DNA of 13,571 nt, taken from contig JAZLFR010000004.1 of the NCBI GenBank assembly GCA_045615885.1, positions 1 through 13,571 on the forward strand, given 5' to 3'. Position 1 is the first letter of the stretch; every line of letters begins with the position of its first letter. The position numbers and the translations under genes were made by a program. The notes under the pieces were generated by a model. That model saw only the letters and a program-made list of their open reading frames with translations, did not search any database and had not been told where the DNA came from. Shown piece by piece: positions 1 to 5,700 of this stretch. The DNA comes from UBA1765 sp045615885. Lineage in GTDB: Bacteria; Fibrobacterota; Fibrobacteria; Fibrobacterales; Fibrobacteraceae.

Positions 1-141
1 GCAGGGCAAATCCTATCCCTCAGGGGAGGTGATGCCTATGGCGCAGTTTCTGCTAGACGTTGCGGCCCAGGTGGTCGCTGGCGTTCTGGTTGTGATCATT
101 GTCCGATTCTTTTGGTCGGATTAATGAGTATAGCGCCCGAA
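1..141. repeat. Terminal redundancy, copy 1 (circle junction)
   Basis: Bases 1-141 are identical to 13431-13571. An exact direct repeat at both contig ends, the length of a typical large assembly k-mer, indicates a circular molecule of 13,430 bp opened at an arbitrary point. Any feature here is one feature seen twice, so the small gene at 38-124 reappears at 13468-13554. Confidence 0.93.
38..124 (+). CDS. 28-aa hydrophobic peptide, type I toxin-like
   Basis: The frame encodes a 28-residue peptide starting MAQFLLDVAAQVV. A continuous hydrophobic run of about 16 residues (AAQVVAGVLVVIIV) is followed by RFFWSD, so one membrane helix with a short charged end is likely. The Shine-Dalgarno GGGGAGG at 23-29 favours ATG at 38; an ATG at 32 is in frame but too close. 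The architecture (tiny single-helix peptide, structured mRNA, 5' and 3' ends complementary, position in the putative replication region) matches type I toxins such as Hok, Fst or AapA in style, but I cannot assign it to a named family. It lies inside an inverted repeat (13300-13369 / 398-460). Being a real translated peptide is well supported by the ribosome site; the toxin role is inference. Confidence 0.6.
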   Translation: MAQFLLDVAAQVVAGVLVVIIVRFFWSD

Positions 142-162
142 GCTGGAACTTCAGGCGCTATA
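129..162 (+). other. Strong 3'-UTR hairpin after the small peptide gene
   Basis: A 14-bp stem with one mismatch closes a CTGGAA loop (TATAGCGCCCGAAG / CTTCAGGCGCTATA) five bases after the stop codon. It is followed by TAAAAACC, an A tract rather than a T tract, so it is not a standard intrinsic terminator on either strand. It more likely stabilises the mRNA 3' region, with transcription running on to the terminator at 211-251. Confidence 0.65.
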
Positions 163-194
163 AAAACCGGACATAAATCCTAAACATGCTATGT

Positions 195-210
195 CTGAGG
201 GACTTGCCCT
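195..210 (+). promoter_or_regulatory. 3' segment complementary to the peptide gene's leader
   Basis: CTGAGGGA (195-202) is the exact reverse complement of 16-23, which abuts the Shine-Dalgarno. TTGCCCT (204-210) is the reverse complement of 3-9. The two matches keep their order, with 6 unpaired leader bases against 1. If one RNA runs from the leader to the terminator at 211-251, its 5' and 3' ends can pair and mask the ribosome site, as in hok or aapA mRNAs. If the segment belongs to a separate plus-strand RNA, it would be a trans antisense regulator. Confidence 0.5.
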
Positions 211-251
211 AGGGGGTGGAAGTGGTGACACACTTCTGCCCCTGTTTTTTT
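211..251 (+). terminator. Rho-independent terminator
   Basis: AGGGG...CCCCT and GAAGTG/CACTTC stems surround a GTGACA loop and are followed by GTTTTTTT (244-251). This is the first good plus-strand terminator after the small hydrophobic peptide gene and directly follows the segment complementary to that gene's leader. Confidence 0.75.
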
Positions 252-397
252 AACTACCCTTGCCGGAGATGCTTGGCAAGAGGATTTAGCGAAGGCGCTT
301 CCGGATCGGGGCGCTTTTCTGTTTTTACGGGGTTCAAAGGGGCCGCCCTTGCCAGCTCCCCGCGTGGCCACACCGGGTAGGCTGGCCATCTGATTTT

Positions 398-460
398 CCG
401 TTGAGCCGGTTGGCGAATAAGAGCGCTGAAGGAGGGAGCACTCCTTCAATCATCCTGCCC
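398..460 (-). repeat. Long imperfect inverted repeat, right arm
   Basis: The reverse complement of 429-460 matches 13300-13331 at 30 of 32 positions. Two further blocks match exactly: 413-421 with 13343-13351 and 398-406 with 13361-13369. The arms face each other across about 460 bp that contain the small peptide gene and its 3' region. Confidence 0.85.
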
Positions 461-519
461 TTCGCCGTCTACTGTTAGAAACTGCATTATCGCATGCAAA
501 AATGACCGTTTCGCGTAAA

Positions 520-611
520 TGTTTCCATCATATTTCCATGATGTTTCCATATTGGAAAGATTATGGAGAATATTTCCGTGATGTATCCATCCTGTTTCCA
601 TAAGATGGAAA
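520..611 (+). repeat. 11-bp-phased TTTCCAT iteron array (3 + 3)
   Basis: TTTCCAT starts at 522, 533 and 544, then TTTCCGT at 573, TATCCAT at 584 and TTTCCAT at 595. Within each triplet the spacing is exactly 11 bp, one helical turn. Inverted copies (ATGGAAA) lie at 605-611 and a degenerate one near 553-559. The setting is AT-rich. This is the form of an iteron origin or a multi-site operator; the binding protein is unknown. Confidence 0.8.
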
Positions 612-637
612 AGATATATCCTACATGTTTACCATTT

Positions 638-730
638 GTTCACCGTTCAATTGATGCGTGAACAATCGTGAACATCGTGAACACGGCCGCATGTCGCATG
701 TATGGTCGCACACTGCGACATAAAAAAAAG
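638..730 (+). repeat. Origin-like GTGAAC box, copy A
   Basis: Two inverted sites (GTTCACC 638, GTTCAAT 645) are followed by three direct GTGAAC sites (658, 668, 677). A hairpin GTCGCA/TGCGAC (705-719) and TAAAAAAAAG (721-730) complete the box. The same order, with the first three site positions at identical spacing, recurs at 12959-13054. GTGAACA is also the core of the sites I recall for the P4 alpha primase at its ori and crr regions. A replication-initiator binding box is therefore likely. Confidence 0.75.
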
Positions 731-924
731 CGGGATCCGGTTACAGATTGTAACCGCATGAAATGTGGCCGATCCGGCAACGGCCATGCTCATTCCTGCC
801 AGGCGGAGAAGCTATGCGCCGCATTTCCCCACAGGCATATCCTGATTTCGGCCGCCCCCGATCCATCTCCGAAAAGCATGGGGCCGCACGCTCCCCCAGG
901 CGCTGCATACAAGCAAGCAGTCCC

Positions 925-1016
925 GTCCTGGACGGCTAGCCTGTTGGCCGTCTGTAAGCGTGGCACAGGACACGGAAGCCCGGTCTGCTCATACCAGCAG
1001 TCTGGGCTTCTTTTTT
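925..1016 (+). ncRNA. Candidate structured small RNA ending at a terminator
   Basis: GTCCTG (925-930) pairs with CAGGAC (966-971). Directly inside it GACGGC (931-936) pairs with GCCGTC (947-952), and a strong terminator follows at once. No gene precedes it, so the terminated transcript would be a small RNA whose 5' end is somewhere in 730-920. P4-type elements use a small RNA for immunity, but nothing here shows the same role. Confidence 0.35.
975..1016 (+). terminator. Strong Rho-independent terminator
   Basis: A 15-bp stem with one mismatch (GAAGCCCGGTCTGCT against AGCAGTCTGGGCTTC) and a CATACC loop is followed by TTTTTT. It isolates the upstream control region from the operon starting at 1124. 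Confidence 0.9.
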
Positions 1017-1123
1017 GCCCTTTGAATGAGAAAAGCAATATAACGACAGCAAACGTAAAAAAGATATGCCGCAGTCGTGTGCGGTGATACGATGCAAAAC
1101 TACATGAAATCGAAAGGCGATAG

Positions 1124-1867
1124 ATGTTGACATATGAGAAAACATGTAGGTTTTGCGAAAAGGTCTTCAAGCGTTCTAATGTGCGAGCGTTGTATTGCTC
1201 AGACACATGCAGAAGGGCTTGGGACAATCAAAACAAACTAGCAAAGCGACAAGCTGAAACAAAAATCAGGAAATCCGTTCTAGGCACAGTTTTATACGAC
1301 CCTTGGCGCGGAACAGGGGACGCGGACGGCCCGGCGATATCGGGAAACGTGCTCAAGGATGGATGGACGGCGGAGCCCTATCAGGACTTCGACGGCATCT
1401 GCATATCCTTTGCCGGGGAGGTTCTCCCGCCCGGCATGCGTCGCTGTCCGGCGTGCGGGGCGCTCTTCATGGGGAGCACGGAATACTGCTGCACGGAATG
1501 CCTGGACAACATGAGGGAGGCCAAAAGGCTCGGGAATGCAAGGAGGGTAGCGATGCAGAAAAGAACAGGCGTATCGGCCCGGCCCGGCGGCGGCAAGCCA
1601 AAGGCGGCGGCCCGGAAAAAGAACGATGCGAGGACGCCCGGCGGCGTTCTCAGCACAAGCCCACAGGAGGCGAAAGCCATGCAGGAAAAGTGTGCTCAGG
1701 AAAAGAAGGTCGAGGAGCTCCGCAAAGGAATCAGGTATCTCGAGAAGGCTTTCGACGCCATGCGCTCGGCATACGACGGCGCTTTTCAGGCAGCCCACAA
1801 CAGGAAGGAGGGCGAGGAGCTTTTCAACCTCGCCCAGCACTACATTGAAGAAGCTGAAACATTCTGA
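1124..1867 (+). CDS. Double zinc-knuckle protein with coiled C-terminus
   Basis: A 247-aa protein of unknown function, first gene of the operon that runs to 4719. It has two cysteine clusters: C8-x2-C11-x13-C25-x3-C29 at the N-terminus and C108-x2-C111 followed by C122/C123 and C126. Both look like short zinc ribbons or treble-clef knuckles (the sequence YCSDTCR is typical of such folds). Residues 150-180 are basic and low-complexity; residues 185-247 are helical and charged, probably a coiled coil. Together these suggest nucleic-acid binding or an adaptor role in phage-like early regions. The Shine-Dalgarno is weak (AAGG at 1113-1116). No named family is claimed. Confidence 0.75.
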   Translation: MLTYEKTCRFCEKVFKRSNVRALYCSDTCRRAWDNQNKLAKRQAETKIRKSVLGTVLYDPWRGTGDADGPAISGNVLKDGWTAEPYQDFDGICISFAGEVLPPGMRRCPACGALFMGSTEYCCTECLDNMREAKRLGNARRVAMQKRTGVSARPGGGKPKAAARKKNDARTPGGVLSTSPQEAKAMQEKCAQEKKVEELRKGIRYLEKAFDAMRSAYDGAFQAAHNRKEGEELFNLAQHYIEEAETF

Positions 1868-1880
1868 GGCTGGTGGAAGC

Positions 1881-2036
1881 ATGAGCGACAGGGAAGCAAT
1901 CAGGCGACTAGTGCGGATCGCAACAGACACGATCCGGGCGGCGTATGACGCGGAGCCCGGAGAGGCGGACAGGATGCTGCGCGACATGCTCGAGAAGCTG
2001 GCGAAGCTCCGGGCGGACTACAACGGTAAACAGTAG
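1881..2036 (+). CDS. Small helical protein, 51 aa
   Basis: Starts at ATG 1881 with GGTGGAAG just upstream, 13 bases after the stop of the zinc-knuckle gene. The product (MSDREAIRRLVRIATD...) is entirely helical in character, with repeated leucines and acidic and basic residues and no cysteine or signal. The tail DMLEKLAKLRADYNGKQ is amphipathic. Function is unknown. Position and codon use similar to its neighbours support a real gene in the operon. Confidence 0.6.
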   Translation: MSDREAIRRLVRIATDTIRAAYDAEPGEADRMLRDMLEKLAKLRADYNGKQ

Positions 2037-2047
2037 GCGCACGGCCG

Positions 2048-2114
2048 CCGGAGAGGCTTGAAAACGGGGCGGCCCATCGGAAGATGCGGCTTTCCTTCTG
2101 CCGGGCCTCTCCGG
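2048..2114 (+). other. Long-range stem-loop between operon genes
   Basis: CCGGAGAGGC (2048-2057) and GCCTCTCCGG (2105-2114) form a perfect 10-bp stem in the only sizeable gap of the operon (2037-2145). No T tract follows, so it is not a terminator. It may be an mRNA processing or stability element that sets different expression of upstream and downstream genes. Confidence 0.55.
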
Positions 2115-2145
2115 GCGTCTGGGGCCCAAAAAAGGAACGGATGCC

Positions 2146-2589
2146 ATGAGTACAGACGACTCCTGCAAACAACAGGATTTTACAGGCGGGCGGGATTCCA
2201 GAGGGCGCTTCCGCAAGGGGAGTTCCGGCAATCGGAAGGGGCGGCCGAAGGGCTCGGCAAGTCATGGGCTCATCATGGCCCGGGATGCGGTCGAGCGGAT
2301 TCTCCCACAAGTGATTGAGGCGGCCGAGGCCGGGGATATGGACGCGGCGCGGCTCGTACTCTCCTACGGGCTTCCACGGCTCCGGCCGTGTTCAGTTCCG
2401 GAGGTGCTGCCGGAGACGCCGGAGGGTATCCTCAGCGCCATGAGCGCAGGCGTCATCTCTGCCGACGTCGCCGGGGATGCGCTTTCCGCCCACATGGCCG
2501 CCGCAAAGATTCGGGAGCTCGGGGAACTGGCGGCGCGTGTTGATGCGCTGGCGGCGGCCGTCGAGCGTCTGACAGGGGGGAAGGTATGA
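2146..2589 (+). CDS. DUF5681-type phage protein
   Basis: A 147-aa protein. Residues 20-37 carry the basic signature GRFRKGSSGNRKGRPKGS, typical of DUF5681 (usual form GRFxKGxSGNPxGRPKGS). A helical segment follows with AAEAGDMDAARLVLSYG at residues 59-75, then an acidic C-terminal helix. DUF5681 proteins are small phage or prophage proteins often found near terminase genes; their role is not established, though the arginine-rich N-terminus suggests DNA contact. No terminase is present here, which is notable. The start has AAAGGAACGG upstream, and the stop overlaps the next start by ATGA (2586-2589). Confidence 0.8.
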   Translation: MSTDDSCKQQDFTGGRDSRGRFRKGSSGNRKGRPKGSASHGLIMARDAVERILPQVIEAAEAGDMDAARLVLSYGLPRLRPCSVPEVLPETPEGILSAMSAGVISADVAGDALSAHMAAAKIRELGELAARVDALAAAVERLTGGKV

Positions 2590-2825
2590 GCAATCTGTCC
2601 AGGCGCATCGAACGCATGGAGGAGGCGCTAGAGCGGGGAGGTGCTTCTCTCTGCCCGGCAAAAAGAAAAATCATCCTCGGGCTTGTCTATGCCAACGGGA
2701 GAACTGTTGCGCGGATGGAATCCGGGGAGGAGCAGGAGTTCCCGACGGAGGAGGCGCTCTGTGATGCCTTCGCCGGGAACGACATGATCGTGGTGCATTT
2801 CGTCGCGCCAAAGGGGGAGAAATGA
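2586..2825 (+). CDS. Small coiled-coil protein, 79 aa
   Basis: Starts within the stop of the DUF5681 gene (ATGA overlap) behind GGGGGAAGG. The N-terminus MSNLSRRIERMEEALER is an amphipathic helix. The remainder looks like a small beta-rich domain (KIILGLVYANGRTVARM...), ending in a run before VVHFVAPKGEK. Its layout (MSxL, short coil, beta segment) matches the next gene, so the two may be diverged paralogues. Function is not recognised. Confidence 0.75.
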   Translation: MSNLSRRIERMEEALERGGASLCPAKRKIILGLVYANGRTVARMESGEEQEFPTEEALCDAFAGNDMIVVHFVAPKGEK

Positions 2826-3040
2826 GCGGGCTAGCAGGTACGGTAAAACGACTCGAGGAGCGCGTGGAGGAACTTGAGGATGTCCGGCGCGTGCGGACTG
2901 CCTTTGTCGGCGAGGATGGGCTTGTCGAGGGCGAGGGCGTCACGCCGGAGGAGCTCCAGAGGCTCCACCCGGAGGCGGCTTGGATTTTCTGCACTTGGGA
3001 TTGGGACGGAACCGAAACGGCCCGGCGTGCCGGGAGCTAG
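2822..3040 (+). CDS. Small coiled-coil protein, 72 aa, possible paralogue
   Basis: Overlaps the previous gene by ATGA and has AAGGGGGAG upstream. The N-terminus MSGLAGTVKRLEERVEELED is a heptad-like helix resembling the start of the preceding protein. Then comes VRTAFVGEDGLVEGEGVTPE and a tryptophan-rich end (WIFCTWDWDG). No family is recognised. Translational coupling implies production with its neighbour, and the shared coil suggests they could pair. Confidence 0.72.
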   Translation: MSGLAGTVKRLEERVEELEDVRRVRTAFVGEDGLVEGEGVTPEELQRLHPEAAWIFCTWDWDGTETARRAGS

Positions 3041-3049
3041 GGGCCGCTC

Positions 3050-3256
3050 ATGGCGATGGCGGAACGGAACAACAGCAAGCGGTGTTCGATGTGGGCGCTG
3101 TCCGTCTTCATGATTGGGGAGCTCGAGGAGCAGCGGCCGGGCATGGACATTGACGAATTTGCAGCCAAAGCGCTCGAGGGCGTGGACGATAAGCCCGAAA
3201 AGATCAAGGTGGACTTGTTCAAGCTGTTCCTCACCTTTGGCGAATTGTGGGCGTAG
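3050..3256 (+). CDS. Small unknown protein, 68 aa
   Basis: Sits 9 bases after the previous stop. The start could be ATG 3050 or ATG 3056; the only purine-rich stretch upstream is GGGAGCTAGGGG. The product is mostly helical and acidic (MDIDEFAAKALEGVDDKPEKIKV is its middle part), ending FLTFGELWA. No motif is recognised. Support comes from tight packing and coding-like codon use only. Confidence 0.6.
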   Translation: MAMAERNNSKRCSMWALSVFMIGELEEQRPGMDIDEFAAKALEGVDDKPEKIKVDLFKLFLTFGELWA

Positions 3257-3265
3257 GAGGGCGGC

Positions 3266-3595
3266 ATGCTCATTGACGAAACGTGGCCCTACAAGGGGCC
3301 GGAGTTCATTTTTCGGCGTCATATCCTGTACGACCGGAGCACGGATTCGATATGCGTGATCTATCCCGATCCGCGCAACAGGTGGAGGACAAGGCTATGG
3401 GTGCTCCCGGTGGATCGCCTCACCTCCCCACGGCATGCAGCGGAAACATGGGGGAAGCTCTCGGCGCGGTCGTGGGGAGGTGAACATGTTGTTTCCGCAG
3501 TCCGCCGGGCGCTCGAATGTGTCCTCTCCGGGAACCTCGACAACCTCCGCATCACGGAGCGGAAGGAGGTGTGTCATGCGCGTCCTCGTCGATAA
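3266..3595 (+). CDS. Unknown protein, 109 aa
   Basis: ATG 3266 follows GGAGGG at a good distance, 9 bases after the preceding stop. The first half is aromatic-rich and beta-like (PEFIFRRHILYDRSTD, RTRLWVLPVDRL); the second half is basic. The last 20 bases overlap the start of the ERCC4-type nuclease gene in another frame, so its ending KEVCHARPRR is constrained by that gene. No family is recognised. Confidence 0.65.
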   Translation: MLIDETWPYKGPEFIFRRHILYDRSTDSICVIYPDPRNRWRTRLWVLPVDRLTSPRHAAETWGKLSARSWGGEHVVSAVRRALECVLSGNLDNLRITERKEVCHARPRR

Positions 3596-4052
3596 CAGGG
3601 AACAGGAGCCCTTTTCCTTCAAGCGCTTCCCTGACGTGACTGTCGAGCGCGGGACGTTGCAGACGGCAGACTATTCCTTGCCCGGCATGGGGCATCTGGT
3701 CGGGCTCGAGCGCAAGAGCCTTCCAGACCTGATTCACTCCATTTCATCCGATCGGGAAAGATTCGGCCGGGAGATTCAGCGCGGCCGGGCGCTCGAATGC
3801 TTCGCCATCATCTGCGAAGGAAGTTGGGAAGATGTGGCCATCGGGGCGTACCGGAGCCGCATGGAGCCCAAAGCGGCCATGCAGACGCTGTACAGCCTCA
3901 TTTCGAGAGGCATCCCCATTGTGATGGCCGGAAGCCGGGAAAGGGCAGAGGAGGCCGCCTACGGCATCCTGCGGCATTTCGCTCGGCACAAGATGCAGGA
4001 TCTAAAAGCGGCGGTAAAGGCCATGGAGGGAAGTCGAGATGAACATGCTTAG
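3576..4052 (+). CDS. ERCC4-type structure-specific nuclease
   Basis: A 158-aa protein beginning MRVLVDNREQ. It carries the ERCC4/XPF nuclease signature: D6, an acidic residue at D32 in TADYSLPG, and ERKSLPD at 45-51, the ERKxxxD core that binds metal and cuts flap or branched DNA. The frame is open upstream to 3435, but GGAAGGAGG at 3561-3569 fixes the start at ATG 3576. It is a stand-alone nuclease domain without the helicase or HhH parts of XPF, as in several phages, where such enzymes are thought to resolve replication or recombination intermediates. The C-terminus (RHKMQDLKAAVKAMEG) is shared with the next protein. The stop overlaps the next start by 14 bases. Confidence 0.88.
   Translation: MRVLVDNREQEPFSFKRFPDVTVERGTLQTADYSLPGMGHLVGLERKSLPDLIHSISSDRERFGREIQRGRALECFAIICEGSWEDVAIGAYRSRMEPKAAMQTLYSLISRGIPIVMAGSRERAEEAAYGILRHFARHKMQDLKAAVKAMEGSRDEHA
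3977..4030 (+). repeat. 54-bp tail module, copy 1
   Basis: Encodes the RHKxQDLKAxxKAxEG tail of the nuclease and ends in the GGAGGG that serves as ribosome site for the next gene. It matches 4452-4505 at 41 of 54 bases. Confidence 0.8.
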
Positions 4053-4509
4053 AGCCCAGGTTCAGATTATCGACGGCAACGCTTGTGTGACTTCCAGGCA
4101 GGTAGCTGAAGCGTTCAGCAAGCGACACGACCACGTTCTCCGCGACATCCGCAAGGTCATGGACAAATGTTCTCCGGCTTTCAACGCCCCCAACTTTTCC
4201 CCTAGCGAATATGTTGACGCCAAGGGTGAACGCCGCCCCATGTACCTCCTGTCCAAAGAGGCCATGATGATGGTGACGATGGGATACACCACGCCGGAGG
4301 CCATAAAAGTGAAGGAGGCTTGCATCACCAGGTTCAACGAGATGGAGAAGGCGCTTGCAGTCCCGAACTGCTCCAATCCTGCCGAGGCTGCGCGGGCGTG
4401 GGCCGATGAGTACGAGGCAAGACAGGAGGCGCAGAAGACCGCCCTGCCCAATTTCCTGCGGCACAAACAGCAGGATTTGAAGGCGGTCGCAAAGGCCTTG
4501 GAGGGCTAG
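4039..4509 (+). CDS. rha: Rha-family phage regulatory protein
   Basis: A 156-aa protein. Residues 15-105 fit the pRha domain: VTSRQVAEAFSKRHDHVLRDI (17-37), an aromatic-rich middle, RRPMYLLSKEAMMMVTMGYT (65-84) and a helical IKVKEACITRFNEME (89-103). Rha proteins are found in lambdoid and many other phages and are linked to host-specific control of phage growth; the mechanism is poorly known. The start uses GGAGGG at 4025-4030. After a short acidic linker the C-terminus carries the same RHKxQDLKAxxKAxEG tail as the upstream nuclease. It overlaps the nuclease gene by 14 bases and is followed 3 bases later by another gene. Confidence 0.9.
   Translation: MNMLRAQVQIIDGNACVTSRQVAEAFSKRHDHVLRDIRKVMDKCSPAFNAPNFSPSEYVDAKGERRPMYLLSKEAMMMVTMGYTTPEAIKVKEACITRFNEMEKALAVPNCSNPAEAARAWADEYEARQEAQKTALPNFLRHKQQDLKAVAKALEG
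4452..4505 (+). repeat. 54-bp tail module, copy 2
   Basis: The counterpart of 3977-4030, again encoding the C-terminal tail (RHKQQDLKAVAKALEG) and ending in GGAGGG that serves the next start at 4513. Confidence 0.8.
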
Positions 4510-4512
4510 CAA

Positions 4513-4719
4513 ATGACACAGGAAACAAGCATGCGGCCGGAGGCGGCTGCATATTCGATGTCGGACGCGGAGAGGCGGTGCTGTCTTCTCAGCGTGGCGT
4601 GCGCTCTGGAAGGGCTCGCAAACAGCGAAGCGTGCCGGGATCGCATGATTGACGTTCTTCTTGGGGTGCGGATGTCGGTGGACGCCCTCCTCAAGCAATG
4701 GAAAGACGCAACACCGTAA
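4513..4719 (+). CDS. Small unknown protein, 68 aa, last gene of first operon
   Basis: ATG 4513 follows GGAGGG (4500-4505) three bases after the Rha-family stop. The product is helical with several cysteines (RRCCLLSVACALEGL, ACRDRM) and a charged end. No domain is recognised. The operon closes with the terminator at 4791-4828. Confidence 0.7.
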   Translation: MTQETSMRPEAAAYSMSDAERRCCLLSVACALEGLANSEACRDRMIDVLLGVRMSVDALLKQWKDATP

Positions 4720-4790
4720 ATGCGAGCCGCAGGACGGCCGTAGAGCGCGGCAAGGATACACATACACAGCTTTGCATACATGAGCATGAT

Positions 4791-4828
4791 AAAAGCCCTC
4801 AGCGTCAAAACTGGGGGCTTTTCTGTTA
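4791..4828. terminator. Bidirectional Rho-independent terminator
   Basis: A 12-bp stem (AAAAGCCCTCAG / CTGGGGGCTTTT, one G-T pair) with loop CGTCAAAA, T-rich on the plus side and preceded by A's so it also works on the minus strand. It ends the first operon. Confidence 0.88.
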
Positions 4829-4840
4829 GACGGCCGGGCA

Positions 4841-4867
4841 AAGAAAAGGCCGGGGAGGTTCCCGGCC
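4841..4867 (-). terminator. Minus-strand intrinsic terminator
   Basis: A perfect 7-bp stem GGCCGGG/CCCGGCC (4848-4867) with a 6-base loop is followed on the minus strand by TTTTCTT. It faces the first operon's terminator, so a transcript arrives from the right. Confidence 0.75.
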
Positions 4868-4929
4868 CATCATGCTATGCTGCTTCCCTCTCGAGGAGGC
4901 GCTTTACTGCGGTCGCCGTCTCTTTTCGT

Positions 4930-4976
4930 TTAAAAGAAAAACCTCCGATGGCATGGCGGTTCCAACGGAGGTTTTT
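4930..4976. terminator. Terminator with perfect 11-bp stem
   Basis: AAAAACCTCCG (4937-4947) and CGGAGGTTTTT (4966-4976) are perfect inverted repeats. On the minus strand the stem runs into TTTTTCTTTT, and on the plus strand into TTTTTC, so it can act both ways. On the minus strand an ORF of 34 codons starts inside it (ATG at 4979), but it has no ribosome site and I do not call it. Confidence 0.75.
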
Positions 4977-5055
4977 CATGGATCGAGCCGAGGAAGGAAA
5001 ACGGATACCCTGAATTGGCTTGAATGAAGAATGGCACGCAAGAGATTCGCGGCAC

Positions 5056-5086
5056 AGAAAAAAGCCCCACGTCGAAACGCAGGGCT
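5056..5086 (-). terminator. Minus-strand terminator with TTCG loop
   Basis: AGCCCTGCGT pairs with ACGTGGGGCT (10 bp, two G-T pairs) around a TTCG tetraloop, then TTTTTT on the minus strand. It is strand-specific, because the plus-strand side is followed by GCTGCTGC. Confidence 0.85.
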
Positions 5087-5165
5087 GCTGCTTTGGAAGA
5101 GTGCACCCCCCTCTTCGACTGCATCTGGTCAGCAGTCCCCCTCTTTTGTCAGGAAAGCTCCTGAC
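5056..5165 (-). ncRNA. Four-hairpin small RNA candidate
   Basis: Reading the minus strand, four adjacent hairpins follow one another: GTCAGGA/TCCTGAC (5165-5148), GACTGC/GCAGTC (5137-5117), GAAGAG/CTCTTC (5116-5096) and a terminator (5086-5056). The same G-rich motif AAGAGGGGG occurs twice, before the second hairpin and in the third. No reading frame in it looks coding. A transcript of about 110-120 nt is implied, with its 5' end near 5170. The promoter is not evident. Confidence 0.55.
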
Positions 5166-5516
5166 CACCGAAATCCCTTCTCTCTTCCAGAGGGAAACCT
5201 ACAAGGCCAACGGGGGCAAAGCGAAATATGTGCCGGTGATTCATGCACGGGTAACGGCGGTGAACCTACGCACAGCATCCCTCTGGTATACGGAATGCCG
5301 TGGGAGCGGCTTTTATGCGATCAGCTTAAACCGGGGCCCGCTCTCCAAGAAGGAAACGTTGCGCACCAGACTGATCGGGTAAACGCTTCCTACCACCGGA
5401 GGCCGCGGCATGGCAACGTCAATTTCTGCCGGGCTGATAGACGGTGGGGAAAGGTGTCCCTAGGACGGCATCCCGGCATGGATTTTGAGGCGCCGAAAGA
5501 TCGCCGTGGTGACATC
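5166..5516. other. No supported feature
   Basis: Plus-strand frames of 120 and 197 codons cross this stretch, but they begin without ribosome sites (a TTG at 5020 and ATG at 5031), run through the antisense small-RNA hairpins and resemble no family. I see no gene, repeat or clear promoter here. Confidence 0.5.
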
Positions 5517-5606
5517 CGTAAAATATACGTAAAATTCGAGTGGCCATCCGTAAAAAGGAAAAATGACCTTCGGAAAATGAGTTTTACGGATTTTACGTAT
5601 TTTACG
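5517..5606. repeat. CGTAAAA site cluster, left
   Basis: CGTAAAA occurs at 5517, 5528 and 5549, with CGGAAAA at 5571 (spacings 11, 21, 22). Inverted TTTTACG follows at 5582, 5591 and 5600 (spacing 9). The right cluster at 6029-6088 repeats this plan in mirror image. These look like arm-type recombinase sites or initiator sites. Confidence 0.8.
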
Positions 5607-5700
5607 CTTAATAAGGGGTTTTAAGGGCTTTTCTTTTCTATTTTCTGACGCCTTTAGGAAACCTCAATCCATGCCGGAAAAACACCGTTTTAGGGGTGTT

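Larger units (their letters stand above)
252..1123. other. Gene-poor control region
   Basis: I see no convincing gene here. The open frames crossing it contain iterons and terminator hairpins and lack ribosome sites. It holds one arm of the inverted repeat (398-460), the TTTCCAT array (520-611), a GTGAAC box (638-730), a structured RNA with terminator (925-1016), and a small palindrome, CCGCA/TGCGG, near 1070-1085 in front of the first operon. A weak promoter-like pair (TTGCCC 1015-1020, TATAAC 1039-1044, spacer 18) may drive that operon. Confidence 0.6.

Noticed and set aside
129..162. Hairpin after the peptide gene as its intrinsic terminator
   Set aside because: It is followed by TAAAAACC, with no T tract on either strand; the terminator at 211-251 is far better.
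189..449. 86-codon minus-strand frame from a TTG in the inverted repeat
   Set aside because: No ribosome site or family; its start similarity to the frame at 13311 is explained by the repeat itself.
668..1087. 139-codon plus-strand frame
   Set aside because: It starts at GTG inside iterons, has no ribosome site and runs through a strong terminator hairpin.
3898..4767. 289-codon minus-strand frame opposite nuclease and Rha
   Set aside because: Shadow of well-supported plus-strand genes; no ribosome site or domain.
5031..5624. 197-codon plus-strand frame
   Set aside because: No ribosome site, crosses the small-RNA hairpins and the CGTAAAA cluster, composition not protein-like.
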